From Dama dama (lineage: Eukaryota; Chordata; Mammalia; Artiodactyla; Cervidae), in contig NC_083691.1 of NCBI RefSeq assembly GCF_033118175.1, positions 59,176,001-59,240,000 of the forward strand: a stretch of DNA of 64,000 nt, in the 5' to 3' direction. The notes beneath the pieces are model-generated. The model searched no databases, was not told the DNA's origin, and saw only the letters and a list, made by a program, of their open reading frames with translations. Each line of letters begins with the position of its first letter. The first letter of the stretch is position 1. Below, one piece after another: positions 12,216 through 22,124 of the stretch. The position numbers were made by a program, and so were the translations under genes.

Positions 12216-12489
12216 AAGTGCCCTAAAATGGAGCAGCTATAATTCAATCAATTTTGTCATGTCACCTCACATGTAGCGGACACCATAGACCTGACAAAAG
12301 ACACTCTACCATATAAGAAGCCGAGTGCCAGTGTCACTATCATCCTTCTGTGGACCTGCTAAATGACTGTGTGGAAGACCTTTTCTATTCCTCTGTGTCA
12401 GATGGACTTGTGGGTGAACTAAGTCTTCATTTCTTTGGTTAACTGCCTCAGAGACCAGTCACTGGGTCACATAGTGAGCCCATGTTTAT
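12216..12489. other. Unassigned sequence
   Basis: No recognised repeat or gene. Confidence 0.4.
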
Positions 12490-12907
12490 TTCATAAGAAA
12501 TTGCCCTTCTTTTTCCCAAGAGTGCCTTTACTATTTTATGTTTCCACTGAAAGATTTAGTTTCTCCATATTCTTGCTAGCATTTGCTGGTGTTACTATTT
12601 CCTACTTTGCATGCTCAGTCGCTTCAATCATGTCTGACTCTGTGTAACCCCATGGACTGTAGCCTGCCAGGCTCCTCTGTCCATGGGATTCTCCAGGCAA
12701 GAATACTGGACTGGGTTGCCATTTCCTTTTCCAGAGGATCTTACCAACCTAGGGATTGAACTTGTGTCTCTTATGTCTCTTTCATTGGCAGGAGGTCCTT
12801 TACCACTAGCGCCACCCAGGAAGCCTACTTCTTACTTTAGTGTTTTATTAATAATAATTGTGTAGAGGTAGTGCATTGTGGTTTCAATTTGTGTATCTCT
12901 AATGGCT
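12490..12907 (-). repeat. Old L1 fragment (antisense), left part, with SINE insert
   Basis: Antisense L1 ORF2/3' sequence (CTTGCTAGCATTTGCTGGTG, GTGGTTTCAATTTGTGTATC, CTCTAATGGCTAAT). It is interrupted at 12,609-12,828 by a Bov-tA and then by a BovB. The L1 resumes at 14,511. Confidence 0.65.
12599..12838 (-). repeat. Bov-tA SINE with target-site duplication
   Basis: Reverse-orientation Bov-tA from the GCTCAGTCGCTTCAATC tail to the tRNA-like head (CCACCCAGGAAGCC). It is flanked by TTCCTACTTT (12,599-12,608) and TTCTTACTTT (12,829-12,838), one mismatch, within the old L1. An insertion-like TTATGTCTCTTTC lies in the head region. Confidence 0.88.
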
Positions 12908-14510
12908 AATAAAGTGATGCTTAAAATTCTCCAAGCCAGACTTCAGCAATACATGAGCCGTGAACTTCCAGATGTTCAAGTTGGTTTTTTTTTTTTTTTA
13001 GAATAAATATGAAAAAGTTTATTTCAGAATTACATACTTTATAATCCATAAAATTAAGTGTCATCTCTGAAGGTGGAATTGAATCTTATCTCTTTTCTAA
13101 TGTACAAGTCAACAGAATGATATTTTTCAGATTTGTTTTGCAGTAAGCTTGAGAATATTTTAAAATATATATTATGTCTTCATATTCATCTTTTTTTCAT
13201 TTAATTTTATTAGTTGGAGGCTCATTACTTTACAATGTTGTAGTGGTTTTTGCCATACATTGACATGAATCAGCCATAAATTTACATGTGTTCTCCATCT
13301 TGAACCCCGCCCACCCACCTCCCTCCCCATCGCATCCCTCTGGGTCTTCCCAGTGCAGATCAAATTGCCAACATCCACTGGATCATCGAAAAAGCAAGAG
13401 AGTTCCAGCAAAACATCTATTTCTGCTTTATTGACTATGCCAAAGCCTTTGACTGTGTGGGTCACAATAAACTATGGAAAAGTCTTCAAGAGATAGGAAT
13501 ACCAGACCACCTGACCTGCCTCTTGAGAAACCTGTATGCAGGTCAGGAAGCAACAGCTAAAACTGGACATGCAACAACAGAATGGTTCCAAATAGGAAAA
13601 GGAGTATGTCAAGGCTGTATATTGTCACCTGCTTATTTAACTTATATGTAGAGTACATCATGAGAAACACTGGGCTGGAGGAAGCACAAGCTGTCCAGAT
13701 TGTCGGGAGAAATGTCAATAACCTCAGATATGCAGATGACACCACCCTTATGGCAGAAAGTGAAGAGGAACTAAAGAGTCTCTTGATGAAAGTGAAAGAG
13801 GAGAGTGAAAAAGTTGGCTTAAAACACAACATTCAGAAAACTAAGATCATGGCATCTGGTCCCATCACTTCATGGGAAATAGATGGGGAAACAGTGGCTG
13901 ACTTTATTTTTCTGGGCTCCAAAATCACTGCAGATGTGATTGCAGCCATGAAATTAAAAGAGGTTTACTCCTTGGAAGGAAAGTTATGACCAACCTAGAC
14001 AACATATTAAAAAGCAGAGATGTTACTTTGTCAACAAACGTCCATCTGGTCAAGGCTATGGTTTTTCCAGTGGTCATGTATGGATGTGAGAGTTGGATGG
14101 TGAAGAAAGCTGAGCACCGAAGAATGAATGCTTTTGAACTGTGGTGTTAGAGAAGACTCTTGAGAGTCCATTGGAGTGCATGGGGATCCAAGCAGTCCAT
14201 CCTAAAGGAGATCAGTCCTGGGTGTTCATTGGAAGGACTGATGTTGAAGTTGAAAGTCCAATACTTTGGCCACCTGATGAGAAGAGCTGACTCATTGGAA
14301 AAGACCCTGATGCTAGGAAAGATTGAGGACAGTAGGAGAAGGGGACGACAGAGGATAAGATTGTTGGATGGCATCACCAACTCAATGGACATGGGTTTGG
14401 TTGGAGTTTGGGTGTTGGTGATGGACAGGGAGGCCTGGCGTGCTGTGGTTCATGGAGTCACAAAGAATCGGACATGACTGAGCAACTGAACCGAACTGAA
14501 CTGAATGGCT
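12901..14510 (+). repeat. BovB LINE with 7-bp target-site duplication, itself interrupted
   Basis: BovB begins within RT (AAAATTCTCCAAGCCAGAC) and runs to its ACTGAACTGAATGGCT end. A perfect AATGGCT flank at 12,901-12,907 and 14,504-14,510 marks insertion into the old L1. A separate L1-derived insert splits the coding region at 12,985-13,357. The RT motif GFDC...D is represented by FIDYAKAFDCVGHN, and the YADD box at 13,729-13,740 is intact. Frameshifts after the insertion and at KITADVIAAMK break the ORF. Confidence 0.9.
12985..13357 (-). mobile_element. Truncated L1 insert with probable 3' transduction
   Basis: Read on the minus strand, the insert starts with about 167 bp of ruminant L1 3' UTR (TGCACTGGGA to AATAAAATTAAATG) and a seven-base A tract (13,191-13,197). 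About 190 bp of non-L1 sequence follows, with AATAAA at 13,018-13,023, then a 15-base A tail (T run 12,985-12,999). A retained weak L1 end, downstream unique DNA, a new polyadenylation signal and a second A tail are the signature of L1 3' transduction. The left junction is 5'-TTTT/A, the L1 endonuclease preference. The 21 BovB bases between that junction and GATCAAATTG are missing. An independent processed mRNA 3' end next to an L1 is the alternative. Confidence 0.75.
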
Positions 14511-14815
14511 GTTGACCTGAACATCACTTTATTTGCCATCTGTATGTCGTCCTCTTTGCTGACGTATCTCTTCATATATTTTTTTGCTCATTTTCTAATT
14601 AGATTGTTTGATTTTTTAATTGATGAATTTTGAGAGTTCGTCATATATTTTAGACATGAATCCTCTGGTCCTATTTGCGGTTTGCAAATATTTCCTTTCA
14701 GGCTGTGGATGTCTCTTTATCTTTTTTACAGGGCCTTTGCAGAGCAGAATGTTTAAAAATTTAAAAAACAGTTTATCAATTTTACCTGTTAAGTATCATG
14801 CTATCAACATGTATG
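14511..14815 (-). repeat. Old L1 fragment (antisense), right part
   Basis: Continuation of the antisense L1 after the BovB: TTATTTGCCATCTGTATGTC, AATTAGATTGTTTG, GGTTTGCAAATATTTCC and GGGCCTTTGCAGAGCAGAA are recognisable antisense L1 ORF2 blocks. Confidence 0.7.
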
Positions 14816-14819
14816 GCTT

Positions 14820-15039
14820 GTTGTTGTTTGGTTGCTCAATTGTGTCCAACTCTATTGTGACCCCATGGACTGTAGCCCACCAAGCTCCTCTGTCCATAGG
14901 ATTCTTTATGCAAGAATCCTGGAGTGGGTTGCCATTTCCTTCTCCAAAGGATCTTCCTGATCCAAGGACTGAACCTGTGTTTTCTGCATCTCCTGCTTTG
15001 GCAGGTGGATTCTTTACCGCTGCACCACCTGGGAAGCCT
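14820..15039 (-). repeat. Bov-tA SINE (antisense)
   Basis: A complete reverse Bov-tA from GGTTGCTCAATTGTGTCC to CACCACCTGGGAAGCC. The ORFs on both strands here are SINE translations. Confidence 0.92.
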
Positions 15040-15240
15040 ATAGTGAATAATACCATATTGTATTGTATATTTGAAAGTTGCTAAGAGAATAGATCTTAAA
15101 AGTTCTCATTACTGGAAAATTTTGTAGTTCCGTATAAAAACAAGCCAAAACAGTGGATATTCAACTTGAGACCAAACACATACAAACGGAGAATGCCTTC
15201 TCTCCAGAGGACAGCTCTTTTTGTCCAGAAAGCACGGCTG
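15040..15240. other. Unassigned sequence left of the LTR
   Basis: No recognised repeat. This is the pre-insertion flank of the solo LTR. Confidence 0.4.
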
Positions 15241-15764
15241 GTTTTGAGAGAATCAATTCCTAGGTAGATTGATAAGTCCAGGGTTCCCGAGGAGGAGAGA
15301 GGGGTCTGGAGCCCCTGAGAAGGAGAAAGGGGTCTGGGACTCTCAAGGAGAAAAGGACAAATATTCTCTTCTACATTGCTTTATCTTAGTCAATATAACA
15401 GTGTATAGGACATGTTTCTCCTTAACAAGAGCCTTCTGACTAATCCTGTCATCTTAAAATGCATATTATGGGAGTGGGCCTGGTAAGATCTTTCTATTGC
15501 TCATTCTAATCTTGTTAAGTTAAGATGTATGTTGTGGGAGTAGGTCTGAAAAAAGTATATAAGGCCTTGATAAGACTAGCTAGGGGGACATTCTCTAATG
15601 TCCCCCTTCTGATGTCTATGTCAGAAGCTTTCTCTGTCCCTTTTCTTACTTTAATAAAACTCTGCTACACAAAAGCTCTTGAGTGGTCAAGGCTGGTCCT
15701 TGGTCCCGAAGTTAAATCTTCAGAGATCATGAATCTGACATCTTTCACTGTAAGCTATCAGTTT
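15241..15764 (+). repeat. Solo endogenous-retrovirus LTR with GTTT target-site duplication
   Basis: A 516-bp element (15,245-15,760) begins TGAGAG and ends TATCA, with exact 4-bp GTTT repeats at 15,241-15,244 and 15,761-15,764. It holds a TATA box (TATATAAG, 15,556-15,563) and AATAAA at 15,653-15,658 about 100 bp downstream, the expected U3-R-U5 order. GGAGGAGAGAGGGGTCTGG and a close copy GGAGAAAGGGGTCTGG form a short duplication near the 5' end. No internal viral gene is attached, so it is a solo LTR left by recombination. The 4-bp duplication fits a class I (gamma-like) ERV; class is inferred. Confidence 0.88.
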
Positions 15765-16049
15765 AACACAACCATTGATCCTTTTGATGTAGGGTGCAAT
15801 TTCCTGTCTGAGAAGTATTAAGTGATGTTCTCATCGCCTCTTTAAAAATTATACATGAGATTATGTTAATGGTCGTGTTCTTCATGCAGAACATCTGGCA
15901 ATACTGGCAGACCGGATGGAATATGGATCCTTGATAGATGTTCTACTCAGGGCAACACTTGGAGAGCGCCTTGGAATTTGTTTCATCCTATGAATCTTAA
16001 TGCTGTTTTAATGCTATTGTTGGTTTAACTTCTTTTTTTCTTGGATAAT
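15765..16049. other. Unassigned sequence between LTR and L1
   Basis: No recognised repeat or gene. Confidence 0.4.
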
Positions 16050-17701
16050 AAAAACAAGGAGAGGTGGTTCTAAGATGGCAGAGGAATAGGATGGGGAGAC
16101 TACTTTCTCCCTCATAAATTCAGCAAAAGATCATTTTAAAGCTGAGCAAATTCCACAAAACAACTTCTGAATACTGGTGGAGGACACCAGGCACCCAGAA
16201 AGGCAGCCCATTCTCTTTGAAAGGAGGTAGGGCAAAATATAAAAGATAAAAAGAGAGACAATAGAATTAGGGACAGAGACCCATCCTGGGGAGGGAGTTG
16301 TGAAGGAGAAGTTTCCAAACACCAGGAAACCCTCTCACCAGTGGGTCTGTGGGGAGTTTCGGAATCTCTGAGGGCAACATAACTGGGAGGGGAAAAAAAA
16401 AAGAAACCACAGATTATGCACCAAGCCACGACTCCCAGTGGAGAGGTAGCCTGGTCGCTTGCATCCACCAGCAGCGAGTGGGGGCTGCATGCATAGAATG
16501 GGGACCAGGCCTGAATGCCCTGAGGACAATCTGAGGGAGCTTACATGAGACAGCAACCCAAACTGTGGGATAGCCATAGAGAAAAAAAAAGAGAGAGAGA
16601 GAGAGAGAGAACTTTTCTGCAAAAAGCTCTGAGGGACAGCCTGACCCACTCACAGAACAAAGGACGGAGCAAACACCAGAGGAGAGCTGTGGATACCAGA
16701 GGCTGCGGACTGGCCCTTCCCCACACTGGAAGCAGAGAGGCAGGCGGGCAGCAGCCAGAGCCAGAAGGCAAGGGGAAATCTTGGCCCCAGAGACAGCATC
16801 CTCCACCAAACTGTGAACAGGCTCCCAGTTGCTAACCAAGTCTTCCTGGGATCCTGGATGGTTGACGTCTGCCAGGAGGGTTGCAGTCAGAGATCAGCTC
16901 CCCAGAGGAGACACACGGCACACCTGAGATGGCACACCCAGGAAACCGAGGGTCTGGGACCTGGGAGGTGATAAGACCACCACTCAACTGGGAGAGCATG
17001 CTCGCCAAGCACCTGGTCGCCTGAGCTGCTCGGACCTGGAAAGGGCACAAAACGCAGGCCCAACCCAGTCCGTGCCTTTGTGGAGTACCCAAGAACCTGA
17101 ACCTGCTTAGACCTCGAAAGTGCATGCAACCCAGGGCCCGTTTTAGACAGTTCCCCTGCAGGGCAACCTGGAGCTTGAGCAGTATAGAATGGGAAAGCAC
17201 ACACAGCGTGAATGGGGGCAAACCCAGTGTGGCCCAGACACTGTGAGCACTCCCCACACACGCCAGTAATATTTGTTTGTGGTGTTCCTCCCTCCCCAGA
17301 GCACGACTGAACAAGTGAGCCTAAATAAGTGACCACCTTCACCCCCTTGTGTCAGGGTGGAAATTAAACACCAAAGAGACTTGCAAATAGAGGAAGCCAA
17401 AGTAAACAAAGACGAGGGAACTGCTCTGGAAGTGAAGTTGCAACAGATTAAAAGCCTGGAGTTAGCACTGACTACATTGGAAGGGGCCTATAGACCTTGA
17501 GAAGAAGTATAAGCTGGAACAAGGGACTATGAAACTGAAGTGACTCCACACTGCCTGCAACAGCTCCAAGAAATACCTAGATATATTTTACTATTATCAT
17601 TTTTTAATTTTTTCAATTTTTTATTTTTAAGTTATTACTCCTTTAATTTTAATTTTTATAACCTACTATTACCTTGCCAAAATACCCTATTTTTAAGGCA
17701 A

Positions 17702-17706
<5 letters not shown>

Positions 17707-17751
<45 letters not shown>
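17707..17751. repeat. (TA)n microsatellite inside L1 5' UTR
   Basis: An alternating TA run of about 45 bases. Because it lies in the L1 leader it may have expanded after insertion. Confidence 0.95.
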
Positions 17752-17755
<4 letters not shown>

Positions 17756-17904
17756 ATCTTTGTGATTTTGCTTTGTTTTCTTAATATTGTATTTTTGAGA
17801 GTCTAACCTCCACTCGAGATTTTTAATGTTTGCTTTTTGATTTTTGTTATCAAGTTTATACCTTTAATAATGCAATCTTCAGTACCCATTTTTACTTAAG
17901 AGTG

Positions 17905-18330
17905 TGATTACTGGTTTGATTGCCCTCTCCCCACTTTGACTCTCCTCTTTCTCCCCCAGATCACCTCTATCTCCTCCCTTTCCCCTTCTCTTCTCTACTT
18001 AACTCTGTGAATATTTTTGGGTGTTCTTGGCTGTGAAGAACACGTGGGGAACTGATTACTGGCTAGATCTGTCTCTCCCCTTTTGATTCCCCCTCTTCTC
18101 CTCCTGGTCACCTCCATCTCCTTCCTCCCTCTTCTCTCCTCTATGTAACTCCATGAACCTCTCTGAGTGTTCCAGACTGTGGAGAGCACATAGGGAATTG
18201 ATTACTGGCTAGATTGCTCTCTCCCCTTTTGATTCTCCCTATTCTCCTCCTGGTAACCTCTGTCTCCCTCCTCACTCTTCTCTGTGTAACTCTGTGAACC
18301 TCTCTGGGTGTCCCTCATTGTGGAGAATCT
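17905..18330 (+). repeat. Three tandem ~146-bp units in the L1 5' UTR
   Basis: Each unit starts TGATTACTGG followed by a T/C-rich block (CTCTCCCC...TTTGA), CTCCTGGTCACCTC-like text, a TCTGTGAA/CTCTG segment and GTGTTC...CTGTGGAGA. Units start at 17,905, 18,053 and 18,199, so they are 148 and 146 bp, with a shorter third. The organisation is like the promoter monomers seen in some rodent L1 leaders; whether it is standard for this L1 family is not known to me. Confidence 0.85.
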
Positions 18331-18861
18331 TTTCACCATTAACCTAGATGTTTTGTCATTGGTGTTGTATGGATGGAGAAGTCTTGAGGCTACTGTAAGA
18401 ATAAGACTGAAAGCCAGAGGCAGGAAGCTTAAATCCAAAACTTGAGAATTCCAGAAAATTCCTGACTCCAGTGAACATTAATCGACAAGAGCTCATCCAA
18501 AAGCCTTCATACCTACACTGAAACCAAGCTCAAGCCAAGAGCCAACAAGTTTCAGAGAAAGACATACCCAGCTAGTTCTCCAGCAACGCAGGAACATAAC
18601 CCTGAGCATTAAAATACAGGTGGCCAAAAGACACACCAAACCCATAGACACCTCACAACTCACTACTGGACACTTCATTGCACTCCAGAGAGAGGAGATC
18701 CAGCTCCACCCACCAGAACACAGATGTAAGCTTCCCCAACCAGGAAACATTGACAAACCATTCATCCAATCTCATCCACAGGGAGGAACCTCCACAATAA
18801 AGAGGGACCACAAACTTCCAGCATATAGAAAGGCCACCCCAAACACAGCAATCTAAACAAG

Positions 18862-19787
18862 ATGAAAAGGCAGAGAAATATTCAGCAGGTAAGGGAACAT
18901 GATAAATGCCCACCAAACCAAACAAAAGAGGAGGAGATAAGGAGTCTACCTGAAAAAGAATTCAGAATAATGACAATAAAATTGATCCAAAATTTTGAAA
19001 ACAAAATGGAGTTACAGATAAATAGTCTGGAGACAAGGATTGAGAAGATGCAAGAAATGTTTAACAAGGACCTAGAAGAAATAAAAAAGAGTCAATCAAT
19101 AATGAATAATGCAATAACTGAGATCAAAAACATGCTGGAGGGAACCAACAGTAGAATAACTGAGGCAGCAGATAGGATACATGAGGTGGAAGATAGAATG
19201 TTGCAAATAAGTGAAGCAGAGAGGAAAAAAGAAAAAAGAATGAAAAGAAATGAGGACAACTTCAGAGACCTCTGGGACAATGTCAAACGGCCCAACATTC
19301 AAATCATAGGAGTTCCAGAAGAGGAGACAAAAAGAAAGGTCATGAGAAAATACTTGAGGAGATAGTAGTTGAAAACTTCCCTAAAATGGGGAAGGAAATA
19401 GCCACCCAAGTCGAAGAAACCCAGAGAGTCCCAAATAGGATAAACCCAAGGCAAAACACCCCAAGACACATATTAATCAAATTAATGAAGATCAAATACA
19501 ATGAATAAATACGAAAAACAGCAATGGAAAAAGAGCAAATAACACACAAGGGGATTCCCATAAGGATAACAGCTGATCTTTCAATTGAAACTCTTCAGCT
19601 CAGAAGGGAATGGCAGGACATATTTTAAGTGATGAAAGACAAAAAGCTACAACCCAGATTACTATGCCCAGCAAGGATCTCATTCAAATATGAAGGAGAA
19701 ATCAAAAGCTTTACAGACAAACAAAAGCTGAGAGAATTCAGCACCACCAAACCAGCTCTTCAACAAATGCTGAAGGATGTTCTGTAG
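18862..19787 (+). pseudogene. L1 ORF1 (RNA-binding chaperone), broken
   Basis: ORF1 proteins coat L1 RNA as trimers. The first 167 codons stay open: a charged N-terminus (MKRQRNIQQV), a coiled-coil-like heptad region (about residues 45-130, rich in I/L/M with E/K) and the start of the RRM-like domain (DNVKRPNIQIIGVPEEE). A frameshift near KVMRKYLRR then ends the frame at 19,365. The rest of the RRM and C-terminal domain follows in other frames with further stops, up to a stop after KDVL at 19,785-19,787. Confidence 0.85.
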
Positions 19788-22124
19788 ACAGGAAACACAG
19801 AAACAGTGTATAAACTCGAATCCAAAACAGCAAAGTAAATGGCAATGAGATCATACTTATCAATAATTACCTTAAATGTAAATGGGTCAAATGCCCCAAC
19901 CAAAAGACAAAGACTGGCTGAATGGATATGAAAACAAGACCCTTATATATGCTGTTGACAAGAGACCCACCTCAAAACAAGGGACACATACAGACTGAAA
20001 GCAAAGGGCTGGAAAAAGATATTTCACTCAAATGGAGACCAAAAGAAAGCAGGAGTAGCAATACTCATATCAGATAAAATAGACTTTGAAATAAAGGCTG
20101 TAAAAAGAGACAAAGAAGGACACTACATAATGATCAAAGGGTCAATCCAATAAGAAGATATAACAATTATAAATATATATGCCCCCAACATAGGAGCACT
20201 GCAACATGTAAAGCAAATGTTAACAAGTATGAAAGGGGAAATTAACAGTAACACAATAATAGTGGGAGACTTTAATACCTCATTCACACCTATGGATAGG
20301 TCAACTAAACAGAAAATTAGCAAGGAAACACAAACTTTAAATGATAACATTGACCTGTTATAGGACATTTCACCCTAAAACAATGAATTTCATGTTTTTC
20401 TCAAGTGCATATGGAACCTTCTCCAGGAAAGATCACATCCTGGGCCATAAATCTGGCCTTGGTAAATTCAGAAAATTGAAATCATTCCAAGCATCTTTTC
20501 TGATCACAATGAGGTAAGATTAGATGTCAACTACAGGAAAAAAAAAAAAAATTAAAAATACAAATATATGGAGGTTAAACAACATGCTTCTGAATAACCA
20601 ACAAATCATAGAAGAAATCAAAAAAGAAATTAAAAAAGACATAAAAATGAATGAAAATGAAAACACAACAACCCAAAACGTATAGGAGTCAGTACAAGCA
20701 GTGTTAAGGGGAAGGTTCATATCAATACAAGCTTACCTCAAGACACAAGAGAAAAATCAAATACATGACCTAACTCTACACCTAAAGCAACTAGAAAAAG
20801 AAGAAATGAAGAACCCCAGCGTTAGTAGAAGGAAATAAATCATAAAAATTAAGGCAGAAATAAATGAAAAAGAAACAAAGGTGACCATAGCAAAAATCAA
20901 CAAAGCTAAAAGCTGTTTATTTGAGAAGATAAATAAAATAGACGAGCCATTAGTCAGACTCATCAAGAAAAAAAAGGAGAAGAATCAAATCAACAAAATT
21001 AGAAAGGAAATGGAGAAATCACAACAGACAACACAGAAATAAAAGGATCATAAGAGACTACTATCAGCAACTATATGCCAATAAAATGGACAACTTGGAA
21101 GAAATAAACAAATTCTTAGAAAAGTATAACTTTCCAAAACTGAACCAGGAAGAAATAGAAATCTTAACAGACCCATCACAAGCACAGAAATCGAAACTGT
21201 AATCAGAAATCTTCCAACAAACAGAAGCCCAGGACCAGATGGCTTTACAACTGAATTCTACCAAAAATTTTGAGAAGAGCTAATACCTATCCTATTCAAA
21301 CTCTTCCAGAATATTGCAGAGGAAGGTAAACTGCCAAACTCGTTCTACGAGGCCATCATCAACCTAATACCAAAACCAGACAAAGATGCCACAAAAAAAG
21401 AAAACTACAGGCCAATATCACTGATGAACATAGATGCAAAAATCCTTAACAAAATTCTATCAAACAGAATCCAACAACATATTAAAAGGATCATACATCA
21501 TGACCCAGTGGGCTTTATCCCAGGGATGCAAGGATTCTTTAACATTCACAAATCAATCAATGTGATAAACCACATTAACAAATTGAATGATAAAAACCAT
21601 ATGATCATCTCAATAGACGCAGAGAAAGCCTGTGACAAAATTCAACATCCATTTATGATAAAAACCCTCCAGAAAGCAGGCATAGAAGGAACATACTTCA
21701 ACATAATAAAAGTCATATATGATAAACCCACAACACATTATCCTCAATGGTGAAAAATTGAAAGTATTTCCCCTAAAGTCGGGAACAAGACAAGGGTGGC
21801 CACTCTAACCACTACTATTTAACATAGTTTTGGAAGTTTTAGCCACAGCAATCAGAGAAGAAAAAGAAATAAAAAGAATCCAGATTGAAAAAGAAGTAAA
21901 ACTCTCAATGTTTGCAGATGACATGATCCTCTACATAGAAAATCCTAAAGACTCCACCAGAAAATTATCAAACTAATCAGTGAATATAGTAAAGTTTCAC
22001 GATATAAAATAGACACACAGAAATCCCTTGTATTCCTATACACTAACAATGAGAAAACAGAAAGAGAAATTAAGGAAACAATTCCATTCACCATTGCAAT
22101 GAAAAGAATAAAATACTTAGGAAT

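Larger units (their letters stand above)
16063..18861 (+). promoter_or_regulatory. L1 5' UTR / internal promoter region
   Basis: About 2.8 kb of GC-richer leader opening with an AAGATGGC motif that resembles a YY1 site in the sense direction. It holds a (GA)n run (16,591-16,610), an AT-rich middle with a (TA)n run (17,707-17,751), and three tandem units of about 146 bp. Several overlapping minus-strand ORFs of 100-160 codons (16,136-17,409) show no protein motif and are probably chance in GC-rich leader DNA. Antisense transcription is possible but not shown. Confidence 0.75.

Noticed and set aside
15245..15760. Complete provirus next to the LTR
   Set aside because: Both flanks carry the same GTTT and no gag, pol or env text adjoins, so only a solo LTR remains.
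17905..18330. CRISPR-like regularly spaced repeats
   Set aside because: Units are about 146 bp, directly adjacent with no spacers, and lie inside an L1 leader in a mammalian genome.
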